A stretch of 64,000 nt of DNA from Rathayibacter agropyri (GTDB lineage Bacteria; Actinomycetota; Actinomycetes; Actinomycetales; Microbacteriaceae). The notes below the pieces were generated by a model. It ran no database searches. It had not been told where the DNA came from and saw only the letters and a program-made list of their open reading frames with translations. The first letter of the stretch is position 1. Each line of letters opens with the position of its first letter. Where the stretch lies: assembly GCF_013249015.1 (NCBI RefSeq), contig NZ_JABRPL010000003.1, forward strand, positions 306,467 to 370,466, in the 5' to 3' direction. A program made the position numbers and the translations under genes. Shown piece after piece: positions 32,978 to 41,311 of this stretch.

Positions 32978-34258
32978 TCACACGGACGGGGTAAAGAACT
33001 CCTCGATGGCGCGCGTCAGCGCGACCAGGTCGTCCACGTGCGCCAGCTCCCGCGCCGAGTGCATGGAGAGCAGCGGCACTCCCACGTCGACGGTGGCGAT
33101 CCCGAGCCGGGTCGCGGTGAGCGGGCCGATCGTCGAGCCGCACGGGACCGTGTTGTTCGAGACGAACTCCTGGTACTCGACGCCGGCCCGCGTGCAGATG
33201 CCCGCCCAGAGCGCCGCGCCCCGTGCATCTGTGGCGTAGCGCTGTGACGCGTTGATCTTGAGCAGCGGCCCGCCGCCGGCAACCGGCTGGTTCACGGGGT
33301 CGTGCTTCTCGGGGTAGTTGGGATGGACGGAGTGCCCTGCGTCCGCCGAGAGGCACCATGAGGCGGCGAGTGCCCGGGCGCGCTCGTCCACGCCAGCGCC
33401 GAGCGCGGCGCTGATCCGGTTCAGCACGTCCTCGAGGAACGGGCCGCTCGCGCCGGAGCGCGACGCGGAGCCGAGTTCCTCGTGGTCGAAGGCGGCGAGC
33501 ATGCTGATGTGGGGTGTCGCAGTCTGTGTCTCGGCGCTCGCCGCGAGGAGCGCGACGAGACCGGCGTGCACCGAGCTGAGGTCGTCCATCCGGCCGGCGG
33601 CGAGGAACGCCTCGTCGAGGCCAAAGCGGCGGGGCGCCTGCGTGTCGGCGGTGACGAGGTCGTAACCGGCGATGTCCGCGGCGTCCTCGAGCCCGGCCTC
33701 CGCGGCGAGCAGATCGAGCAGGTCGACCTCGGACACGTCGCCGATCCCGAACACGGGGACGGTGTGCTTCTGCCGATCCAGGGTCAGGCTGTCGTTGGCC
33801 GACCGGTCGAGGTGGATGGCGAGCTGCGGGATGCGCAGGAACGGGCCGGTGCGCAGGAGCAGTTCCCTGCCGTCTCGCGCGACGACGCGGCCGGCCAGCT
33901 CGAGTTCGCGGTCCAGCCACGAGTTCAGTAACGGCCCGCCGTAGACCTCGACACCGGCCTGGAGCCACCCCTTCGATCCGATCGTCGGGCGCGGCTTGAG
34001 CGTGAAGCCGGGCGAGTCGGTGTGCGCGCCCAGGATGCGGAACGGCGTCACCGCGTCGGCCCCCGCCGGAAGGTGCCAGGCGATGACGGCACCGTCGCGG
34101 CGGACGTAGTAGCGTCCCGGCGCGGTCGGCCACGTCTGCGTCTCCTCCAGCCCCGTGAATCCGGCGCCCTCAAGCCGACGCGCGCTCTCACTCGCAGCGT
34201 GAAAGGAGGAGGGAGAGGCCGTCAGAAACGCGCAGAAGTCGGCAATATGGTCAATCAT
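32978..34258 (-). CDS. M18 family aminopeptidase
   Basis: 426 residues, full length for the family. Metal-binding motifs are visible: GAHTDSPGFTLKP (His and bridging Asp), the catalytic AAFDHEELGSASRSGASGP, an Asp in DAGHSVHPNYPEKHDP, and SMHSARELAHVDD with the last His ligand. These two-zinc, tetrahedral enzymes clip N-terminal, mostly acidic or neutral, residues from peptides in the cytoplasm. It is monocistronic and starts at ATG. Confidence 0.93.
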   Translation of the reverse strand: MIDHIADFCAFLTASPSSFHAASESARRLEGAGFTGLEETQTWPTAPGRYYVRRDGAVIAWHLPAGADAVTPFRILGAHTDSPGFTLKPRPTIGSKGWLQAGVEVYGGPLLNSWLDRELELAGRVVARDGRELLLRTGPFLRIPQLAIHLDRSANDSLTLDRQKHTVPVFGIGDVSEVDLLDLLAAEAGLEDAADIAGYDLVTADTQAPRRFGLDEAFLAAGRMDDLSSVHAGLVALLAASAETQTATPHISMLAAFDHEELGSASRSGASGPFLEDVLNRISAALGAGVDERARALAASWCLSADAGHSVHPNYPEKHDPVNQPVAGGGPLLKINASQRYATDARGAALWAGICTRAGVEYQEFVSNNTVPCGSTIGPLTATRLGIATVDVGVPLLSMHSARELAHVDDLVALTRAIEEFFTPSV

Positions 34259-34286
34259 CCCCCCAGTGAAGCATGGGACTCACGCG

Positions 34287-34350
34287 CGCTGAGGTGCCCG
34301 AGATGGCGATGCCCTGCGGCGTGTCGGGAGCATTCTCGGGCACCTCAGCG
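34287..34350. repeat. Palindrome family B, copy 1
   Basis: 17-bp perfect arms (34287-34303 with 34334-34350) containing GCTGAGGTGCCCGAGA. It sits between two minus-strand genes, downstream of the surface locus and before the aminopeptidase start. Confidence 0.9.
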
Positions 34351-34365
34351 ACCAAGGGAGGCGCG

Positions 34366-35094
34366 TTAGAGGTGGCGGCCCGGTCGTTGGACGCCGACGA
34401 CGGTGACCGTCAGGGTTGCGGAGGTGGACTGCGCGGAGGAGGGCGCCGACTCCGCCAGGCGCAGGGTGAGGCGGAGATGGTCGGTCGCGCCGACCGCGAG
34501 GGCGGGGGAGCCGGGCAGGTCGATGTGGGAGGAGGAGGGGCGGTCAGCGGTGACGGTGCTCACGGTGCCGGCACAAGTCGCCGCGTCGGCGGACCAGGCG
34601 AGCGAGCAGCGTTCGACGGTGAGTTGCAGGCCGTCCGAGCTGCTGGTCGCCGTGCTGGTCGCAAGCTGGAGGGCCGACAGGGGCACGGTGCCGGCGTGGG
34701 TGACGTCGAGCAGGCGCTGCACGGTGCCACCGGGGAGCAGGCCGGTGATCGGGACGGGCACGGTGGTCGCTCCGGTGGCGTCGACGTCGACGATCACGGT
34801 GCCGGACGCGACTCCGGCACCCGCGGAACCGCGGTCGAGGAGCACGGCTGCGGCGGTCGCGGCGGCGGTGAGCACGAGCACGCCGGAGACGAGTGCGATG
34901 ACGCCCGCGCGCGAGACGACGCGCCGACGCACGTCGGGCACATGCCGCGGAGTGCCGCGCTCGTGCGGGGTGCGGCGACCGCTGCGGCGGCCGTGCTGCT
35001 CCGCAGGCTGTTTCTCGCTCAGATGCCGCTCCTCGAACCCCTCCGGCTGTTCCACGCCCGGCGCGTCCTCGGGCGAGCGGTGCCCGCCGCTCAC
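34366..35094 (-). CDS. Secreted TasA/camelysin-like protein, second copy
   Basis: About 242 residues from GTG 35094, which overlaps the signal-peptidase stop. A cytoplasmic arginine-rich tail precedes one membrane span (VIALVSGVLVLTAAATAAAV), followed by a beta-rich exported domain (GTVIVDVDATGATTVPVPIT, then LQLTVERCSLAWSADAATCA with a probable disulphide). Signature and length resemble the SipW-processed fibre proteins (TasA, camelysin). It shares the C-S-x-A-W cysteine motif with its paralogue at 36511-37215. It is probably a fibre subunit or anchor. Confidence 0.65.
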   Translation of the reverse strand: MSGGHRSPEDAPGVEQPEGFEERHLSEKQPAEQHGRRSGRRTPHERGTPRHVPDVRRRVVSRAGVIALVSGVLVLTAAATAAAVLLDRGSAGAGVASGTVIVDVDATGATTVPVPITGLLPGGTVQRLLDVTHAGTVPLSALQLATSTATSSSDGLQLTVERCSLAWSADAATCAGTVSTVTADRPSSSHIDLPGSPALAVGATDHLRLTLRLAESAPSSAQSTSATLTVTVVGVQRPGRHL

Positions 35095-35627
35095 GAGGCG
35101 ACCTCGACGGGCCGGCGCCAGATGGCGAAGAGGACGGCGGCGATGACCGCCGCGCCGCCCGCGGCGAACAGGGCGAAGCGCGCTTCGGGATGCGCGAGCG
35201 CAATGCTCGGCCAGCCCAGCAGCGGGAGCACCGACTGCTCTCGCCAGATGCGCTCGTCGGCGATCGTGACGATCCACGGGTCTGCGGATGGGTTGTTGTC
35301 GCCCTTGGTGGTCAGGGCTAGCTGGCCGGGCTCGCGGCCGCGCAGGGCGGCCGCCTCCGCCTCGGGGTAGACGAAGGTCACGCGGTGAATCACGCGGCGC
35401 CCCGGATCGTCGGGGTCGGTGAAGACGATCACGTCGCCGGTGCCCACCTCGGGCTGGCTGATGGGGAGCGTGACAGCGAGGGAGCCGACGGGCATCTCCG
35501 GCGCCATCGAGTTCGAGAGCACGGGCACGAGGCGCACGACCCCGAGGGCCGAGAGCACGAAGACGGCGAGGCCGGCGAGGGCAATGAGCCCGACCAGACC
35601 GGCGAGGAGGGCGCGGAGGAGTCTCAC
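35091..35627 (-). CDS. Signal peptidase I of the SipW (ER) type
   Basis: 178 residues. The catalytic serine is Ser40 in VLSNSMAPEMPVGSL. The general base is His81 (RRVIHRVTF) rather than the lysine of ordinary bacterial enzymes, which defines the ER/SipW class. The box KGDNNPSADP is also present, with membrane spans at residues 8-30 and 155-172. SipW enzymes process fibre proteins of the TasA type, and genes for two such proteins flank it. Overlaps with both neighbours show one operon. Confidence 0.9.
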   Translation of the reverse strand: MRLLRALLAGLVGLIALAGLAVFVLSALGVVRLVPVLSNSMAPEMPVGSLAVTLPISQPEVGTGDVIVFTDPDDPGRRVIHRVTFVYPEAEAAALRGREPGQLALTTKGDNNPSADPWIVTIADERIWREQSVLPLLGWPSIALAHPEARFALFAAGGAAVIAAVLFAIWRRPVEVAS

Positions 35628-36427
35628 GAGCGGCCCTCCCGTCGGCGGCGGCCCGCGACGACCAGGGCGGCGCCGACTCCGAGGGCCACCAACCCGCCGA
35701 GCAGGGCAGCGCCAATGTCGCGGCCGGTCACGGCGAGGCCGTCGGAGGCGACCGGCGGCTGGCCGGAGCCGTCCCCTGAGCCGTCGGATGAGCCGTCAGA
35801 CGAATTGCCCCCTGAGCCGTCCCCTGAGCCCTCCGAAGGGTCGCCACCCAAGCCGTTCGAAGGGTCGCCCCCGTCCGTGGCGTTGGCCGCGCCAACCTCG
35901 ACGCGGAGCGAGGCCGTCGCGAGCTCGAGATCGTTGCCGGCGGTCGCCGGGAATTCGACGCGGACGCGGATCCCGGCCGTCGCTCCGCCCTCGACCGGGC
36001 GCACGCCGTCGAGGCGCCCCAGCCGTGCAGCCGGACCCGCGGCCAGGGGCAGGGTGCCGCCTGGGCAGACGTAGCGCTCGACGGTCCGGTCGACGCCCGC
36101 GGGCACCTCGACCACCGAGAAGGCGGAGTCGCACAGGTCGACCGTGAGTTGGAGTCCGTCGCGCGGGTCCTCGGCCAGTGCGCCTCGGCCATCGACCGCG
36201 AAGCTCACGGCGACGTCGTGCGGAGTGGAGCCGGAGTTGGTGACTTCGACGGCCCATTCGGCCTGATCCCCGGGCGCGAGATCGCTGAGCGAATCCGGAG
36301 CCGAGAGTTCCCGCACGTCGAGCGCGCTCGCGGGCTCGGCGCTCGCCGCGGGTGCGAGGACCACCACTGCGAGCAGCGTGAGGAGCACCGCCGAGAGGGC
36401 GGCTCCGTGCGCGCGGGCCTGAGGCAT
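35624..36427 (-). CDS. Cell-wall-anchored surface protein with LAVTG sorting signal
   Basis: 267 residues. A signal peptide ends at APAASA. The mature domain (ELSAPDSLSDLAPGDQAEWA onwards) is a beta-sandwich with two cysteines. A low-complexity linker of G, D and S repeats precedes LAVTG, a hydrophobic span and the tail GRRRREGRS. LAxTG is the motif used by class E sortases of actinobacteria. No sortase gene lies in this window. It is likely the base or wall attachment of the fibre. Confidence 0.85.
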   Translation of the reverse strand: MPQARAHGAALSAVLLTLLAVVVLAPAASAEPASALDVRELSAPDSLSDLAPGDQAEWAVEVTNSGSTPHDVAVSFAVDGRGALAEDPRDGLQLTVDLCDSAFSVVEVPAGVDRTVERYVCPGGTLPLAAGPAARLGRLDGVRPVEGGATAGIRVRVEFPATAGNDLELATASLRVEVGAANATDGGDPSNGLGGDPSEGSGDGSGGNSSDGSSDGSGDGSGQPPVASDGLAVTGRDIGAALLGGLVALGVGAALVVAGRRRREGRS

Positions 36428-36510
36428 GGGGTGACTCCGAAAGAAGAGAGGGGGCCTCCGCCCCGCACCGACGGATCGGGCGGGGCGGAGGCGGGGTGGG
36501 AACGGTCGGG

Positions 36511-37215
36511 CTACTGCTGGATGCCGGCGCGCTGGATGGCGGCGGCGGTGAAGGTGAGCGTGGTGGAGGCGTTCTCGTAGGCGTTGTCGGCCGTGGTGGG
36601 CAGGACGAGTTCGATCAGCGTGTTCAGCGTCACGTCGCCGGCGTCCGAGGGGAAGGTCCCGGTCGCCGTGGGGGTGATGCCGAAGTCCGCAGGGGTGAAG
36701 TCCGCCGCATTGGCAACTCCGCCGATGGTCGAGAGCTTGCCGCTACCGGTGATGGTCTGGGTACCGCCACAGGTGTAGGGACCGCTCTCCGCGGGAGCGG
36801 CGGCGGGGACCCAGGCGACGGAGCAGGTCAGCAGGCGGTAGTCGAGGCCGTCCGCGCCCGTGACGAGCGAGGCGCCGACGCGGGTCGGCTCGGTCGTGTC
36901 GGAGCCCACGACGTCGTTGGTCACGTCCTGGTAGAAGCGGACCGTCGAGACGAGGTCACCGTCGTTGGTGGCGTTCGGCAGCACGAGGCTGATCGGGCGC
37001 TGGACCGTGTCGCCGGGCGCGATGTTCGCGACGGTGAACGCTCCCGTGACCGAGATGTCGGTCTGGCCGGCGTCGACATTGCCGACGGCAGTTCCGGAGT
37101 CAGTGAAGACGGCGAAGGCGCCGGCGCCAGCGAGGGCTCCCGCGGCGAGCAGGACTCCTCCAGTGAGCGCGATCTTTTTCCACGGGGTGCGGCGGGTGGG
37201 TGCTGTGGAGGTCAT
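36511..37215 (-). CDS. TasA/camelysin-like fibre protein
   Basis: 234 residues from ATG 37215. An N-terminal span with the family pattern (WKKIALTGGVLLAAGALAG, then GAFAVFTDSGTAVGNVDAGQ) leads into a jelly-roll-like domain with SVTGAFTVANIAPGDTVQRP and LLTCSVAWVPAAAP. Proteins of this kind are exported, cut by SipW-type peptidase and assembled into biofilm fibres. Its place just upstream of the LAVTG protein and SipW enzyme supports that. There is a good ribosome site, GAAAGGAACGG, before the start. Confidence 0.8.
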   Translation of the reverse strand: MTSTAPTRRTPWKKIALTGGVLLAAGALAGAGAFAVFTDSGTAVGNVDAGQTDISVTGAFTVANIAPGDTVQRPISLVLPNATNDGDLVSTVRFYQDVTNDVVGSDTTEPTRVGASLVTGADGLDYRLLTCSVAWVPAAAPAESGPYTCGGTQTITGSGKLSTIGGVANAADFTPADFGITPTATGTFPSDAGDVTLNTLIELVLPTTADNAYENASTTLTFTAAAIQRAGIQQ

Positions 37216-37310
37216 GGCGACCGTTCCTTTCGATGGGGTGGTGCCCGGTGCGGGCGTGGTCTCCCTCACGAGGACAGGTGCAGGACGAGAGGGGAGGTTG
37301 AGGGGAGGCA

Positions 37311-40300
37311 TCAGCAGCCTCCGGCGGAGGCGACGGCCGGCTGAGCGACGGCGGTCGAGGCGGCGGAGGCGACTCCGAGCCAGCGTTGGAGGTCGGGACG
37401 GATCCGCCACTGGTAGCTGCGGCCTTCGCCGACGCGGTCGTCGGTGAAGGAGGTGGCAGCGGCGGCGGGTGTGGCCACGACGGTCCACGGGCCGGGGGTA
37501 GTGCCGGCGAGCCGGCGCTCGAGTGACCAGCCGGTCGCTCCGGAGACGGGCGCCCAGCTCACGAGCGTGCTCGGCCGGGCGGCCGTGCAACTCGCGACGG
37601 GGGTCGCCACGACGGAGGAGAGGGTCCATGCGCCGAGGCTGGTCGCTCCACTCGTGCTGTCGGTCCCGGTGAAGCCCTGGCGCGCGAGCGGGGCGGGATC
37701 GACCCACACAGCGATCGTGCTGCTCGCCGTGAGCGCGCCGTCGGACACGGTGTAGGCAATCGTGATGCTTCCGGTCCAGCCGTCGGCGGCGGGCGTGTAG
37801 GTGCAGGTCGCTGCGGAGCAGGAGAAGGTGCCGTGCAGGCCCGTAGGGGCGCTGGTGCCGGCGAGAGTGAGGGTGGTTCCCGCGTCCTGGTCGGTGTCGT
37901 TGGCGAGCGGAGAGACGGCGACGGCTGTGCCTCCGGTGGTCGCGACCACGCGGTCGGGGCGCGCGACGGGCGCGTGGTTCACCGCGGTGACCGTGACGGT
38001 GACCCGCACATTCCAGGTGCCGTAGCTGCTCGAGAGGACGTAGTCGAAGACATCGGTGCCGACGAAGGCCGTGATCGGCCGGTAGGTGCACTGCCCGCGG
38101 GTGCCGCCGGTGTCGACGCAGGCGACCGATCCCTGAACGGGCGTGGCGGGGGCGGGGCTGGCGGCGCCTCCGATGACCTTCGGAGTGGCCGAGAGCTGCA
38201 CCCGCGAGAACGTTGCGCCGGTGGCGGCCGGCCCGTCGTTGGCCAGCACGTCGATCACGACGGAGCCGCCCTGGACGACAGTGGCGGTGTCGGGAGCCGG
38301 ATCCGAGATCGCCGAGATGCTGACCGAGGCCGTGCGGGTGAAGGCGCCGCCGACGGGGCCGGTCGCCGTCGCGGTGGCGGTGTTCGCGATGGTGCCCGCG
38401 GTGACATCGGCCGCGGTGATCGTGTAGGTGGCGGTCGCGGTGACGACCTGGCCCGGGAGGAGCCGGCCGGCGGTGCCTGGCCAGGTGTAGCTCAGTGTCG
38501 ACAGGCCGCTCTTGGGGTCGCTGACCGCGACGGCGGTCAGGGTCGTGGTGCCGGTGTTGGTCGCGCGGAACGTGTAGGTGACCACGGTTCCGGCTGCGCT
38601 GATGAATGCCGGAGTTGCCGACTTGGTGAAGGCGAGGTCATTCGTGCGGGTGAGGGTGACGGTCTTCGAGGCGGTCGCGGTGACGGCCGAGCCCGTCGGA
38701 GGCGTGCCGGTGGCGGTCGCGGTGTTGAGCACCGAGCCCGCGTCGATGTCGGCCTGGGTCAGCGTGTAGGTCGCGGAGGCGGTGACCGATTGACCGACGC
38801 CGAGCTGCCCCGCGGTGCCGGGCCAGGCACCGTAGGCGACGGTGACGCGCGGATCGCTGATGGCCACTCCGCTCAGCGACGTGTTGCCGGTGTTGGTGAC
38901 GGTGAACGTGTAGGCGATGGTGGAGCCCGCGGTCGAGCCGGCCGTCAGTGCGCCGTTCTTGGTCAGGCTGATCGAGGGGGCGTAATGGATCGGCGTGGTC
39001 GCGGTCGAGGAGGCCGTGACAGTCGTCGGGGAGGCGGCAAGGGTCCGGCCGCTGACGGTCGCGGTATTGCTCACGGCCGTGCCCGTGTCGATATCGGCCT
39101 GCGTGACCGTATAGGCGGCGGCGGTAAAGGTCGCCGAGGCGCCGGGCGCCACCTGCGTCGAGGTCGGGGTGATCCCGGTGACTCGCGGATCCGAGATGGC
39201 GACGTCCTGCAGGGTGACGTTGCCCGTGTTGTGGGCGGTGAAGGAGTAGGTGATCTGCTCGCCCGCGTCGGCCTGGGCGTTGCCGTTGGTGTCGGTGAGG
39301 GCGCCCGTCTTCGCGAGGGTGAGCGCGGGGGCGGGAGTGCTGATCGGCGCCGTGGCGGAGGAGGCGGCGCTCGTCACTGTCGACGCGCCGCTGAGAGCGG
39401 AGGCGGTCGCCGTGTTCACGAGGGTGCTGGCGGTCGCCTCCGCTGCTGTGACGACGTGCGAACCGGTGCAGGTGACGCTGCCGAGCGGGGCGAGCGTGGT
39501 CACGGGGCAGGTGACGACGGCCTTCGGATCGCTCACGGCGACTCCGGTCAGCGATGCGAGCGACGAGGTGTTCGTGACCACGAACTGGTAGGGGATGCTC
39601 GCCCCTTCGGCGTAGGCCGCGGGCTGCGTCGTCGTCTGGTCGATCTGTTTGACGAGGTTGAGGGCACCGAGGTCGTTGATCGACGAGACGCGGACGTTGC
39701 GGATGAGGTGCGTGTCGGTCGATCCGCCGGTGGAGGCGGTAAAGCCGAGCTTGTATGTGGGAGGTGCGGCTGTCGTCATCGTGAACCGCATCACCTCGGT
39801 GAGGCTCGCGGCCGACATCCCGGCCGAAGCGCCGTACGAGACGACTACCTCGGGGAACGCCGCGGGGGAGACGGTGACCCGGACGGTCCGCCCGAGGGAC
39901 GCCGGGGGCGCGCTCAAGTTCTCCAGGAAGGGCGTCGACCGCAGCGTGCCGCCCGCCGGAGGGGTGGCACCGCGCAGATAGCAATAGCCGGACAGGCCCT
40001 GACCCGGACCGCGGGCGACGATCCGGTTCGCCTGCAGGCCGGGCGCCGCAGGAGTGGCCGGGCAGCCCGCGCCGAGGCCGTTGCCGCCCGAGGCGGTGCT
40101 CGAGTAGTTGCCGAAGGCGTCGAGTCCGACGCCGAGATAGCCGCCGTTCACTCCGTCCACCGGGGGGAGGGAGGTCGTGTTCTGGCCGTAGCCGAGTGCG
40201 CCGCCCGTCGCTCCCGCCGCGGTGAGGCTCTTAGAGCCGTCGGTGAGGAAGAAGCCGATTCCGTCGCCGCCCGCGAACACGAGGCTCGCGCCGTACTGGT

Positions 40301-40679
40301 ACTGGTCGAAGAGCACGTCGAGTCCGCCGGTGGCGGGGATGGGCCGGTTGAACACGGCGCCACCCTTGGCGGTTGTGCGGTTGTCGGTCAGTTGCAGGAA
40401 GCCGGGAGTGGTGGATGAGGCGGGGGCAAAGATGCGGCTCGAGCAGACGCCCAGCTTGGATGCGGTCGACGGGGGAGCCGTGGTCGCGTGGGTGATGCAG
40501 CCGGAGTCGAGGGGCTGCCAGGCCGGATCGACAACGCTCGTGCCGCCGAAGCCCTCTTGTACGAGGAGGGTCGCGGCCTCCGCTCGCACCACGGGGAGCA
40601 CCGTGAGCACGGCCGCCAGCAGGAGGAGGACGAGGCCCAGCGCGACAGTGCGGGCCGAGCGTTGCGCTGCCTTCGTCAC
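37311..40679 (-). CDS. Giant secreted adhesin with lectin-like and DUF11/DUF7507 repeats
   Basis: About 1122 residues from GTG 40679 behind GAGA. A signal peptide ends near VVRAEA. Residues about 40-270 form an L-type-lectin-like domain (GLDVLFDQYQYGASLVFAGG, DGIGFFLTDGS). Four DUF11/DUF7507 beta repeats of about 110 residues follow, each with a VTNTGN-like and VAVSDP-like landmark. Two cadherin/CshA-like repeats come next (DVLANDGPAATG and PLANDTDQDAG), and an FN3-like C terminus ends in AGGC. There is no sorting signal, so it may be held by the co-expressed fibre proteins. It leads the locus. Confidence 0.85.
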   Translation of the reverse strand: MTKAAQRSARTVALGLVLLLLAAVLTVLPVVRAEAATLLVQEGFGGTSVVDPAWQPLDSGCITHATTAPPSTASKLGVCSSRIFAPASSTTPGFLQLTDNRTTAKGGAVFNRPIPATGGLDVLFDQYQYGASLVFAGGDGIGFFLTDGSKSLTAAGATGGALGYGQNTTSLPPVDGVNGGYLGVGLDAFGNYSSTASGGNGLGAGCPATPAAPGLQANRIVARGPGQGLSGYCYLRGATPPAGGTLRSTPFLENLSAPPASLGRTVRVTVSPAAFPEVVVSYGASAGMSAASLTEVMRFTMTTAAPPTYKLGFTASTGGSTDTHLIRNVRVSSINDLGALNLVKQIDQTTTQPAAYAEGASIPYQFVVTNTSSLASLTGVAVSDPKAVVTCPVTTLAPLGSVTCTGSHVVTAAEATASTLVNTATASALSGASTVTSAASSATAPISTPAPALTLAKTGALTDTNGNAQADAGEQITYSFTAHNTGNVTLQDVAISDPRVTGITPTSTQVAPGASATFTAAAYTVTQADIDTGTAVSNTATVSGRTLAASPTTVTASSTATTPIHYAPSISLTKNGALTAGSTAGSTIAYTFTVTNTGNTSLSGVAISDPRVTVAYGAWPGTAGQLGVGQSVTASATYTLTQADIDAGSVLNTATATGTPPTGSAVTATASKTVTLTRTNDLAFTKSATPAFISAAGTVVTYTFRATNTGTTTLTAVAVSDPKSGLSTLSYTWPGTAGRLLPGQVVTATATYTITAADVTAGTIANTATATATGPVGGAFTRTASVSISAISDPAPDTATVVQGGSVVIDVLANDGPAATGATFSRVQLSATPKVIGGAASPAPATPVQGSVACVDTGGTRGQCTYRPITAFVGTDVFDYVLSSSYGTWNVRVTVTVTAVNHAPVARPDRVVATTGGTAVAVSPLANDTDQDAGTTLTLAGTSAPTGLHGTFSCSAATCTYTPAADGWTGSITIAYTVSDGALTASSTIAVWVDPAPLARQGFTGTDSTSGATSLGAWTLSSVVATPVASCTAARPSTLVSWAPVSGATGWSLERRLAGTTPGPWTVVATPAAAATSFTDDRVGEGRSYQWRIRPDLQRWLGVASAASTAVAQPAVASAGGC

Positions 40680-41311
40680 TCTCGGTTCTCCCCACCTAAC
40701 GCCGCGCCGGCCAGTCCGGGTGGAGCGAGGATCACGATAAGTCGGGCGGCGGAGACACCCTGTCCCCCGGAGACGGCACACGGGCGAGAAGCAGGGCCCG
40801 CCGCCGTCCGGGTGAGAGTCAGCAAGAGATCAGAGCGATAGAAGCTAACGGGCAGGTTGCGCTCAGAAAGGGGCTGCGCCGAGGGTGGTATCGAGTGCGA
40901 TGGTGACGTCCGCATCGTCCATTCGGCGGGCGTTAAGGAGGCCCGGGGGCAGAAATGCGTCTCGCGCGAGTCGGCCCGTCCGACTCCGACCGGTCCCCGC
41001 CTGCCCTGGCGGGCCCTGGCGAAGAACGACGAGTCTCCGGCGTGAGATCGCGTCGCCACCGCGCCAACACTGAGGGTGCGCGTGGCGCGAGGGGGCCCGG
41101 CGGACTGTCCACCAGACGAGGGTCTGGCGACTCCGCGGGAGGAGAAGCAAAAATCAACCGACGTTTGTGCGTCTCGCCCGGCAGTCCACACCTCGGATAG
41201 CCCACAATGGGTGACAAGCGCGAGTTGCCTCGACCGTCCCGCAGCGTCGCCCTCGCTCCTCCCGGTCCGGCAGCCCGCCCGAGCCGGCCCCCTCGTCGCA
41301 TTGGGTCACAC
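40680..41311. other. Divergent intergenic region (about 630 bp)
   Basis: Between the adhesin and the secreted hydrolase. Long frames here are arginine-rich GC shadows. No riboswitch or repeat was recognised. Confidence 0.4.

Noticed and set aside
37833-40418. An 861-codon open frame on the plus strand
   Set aside because: It is antisense to the adhesin gene, rich in R, G and D with no domain pattern; such frames are a by-product of high GC and repetitive codons.
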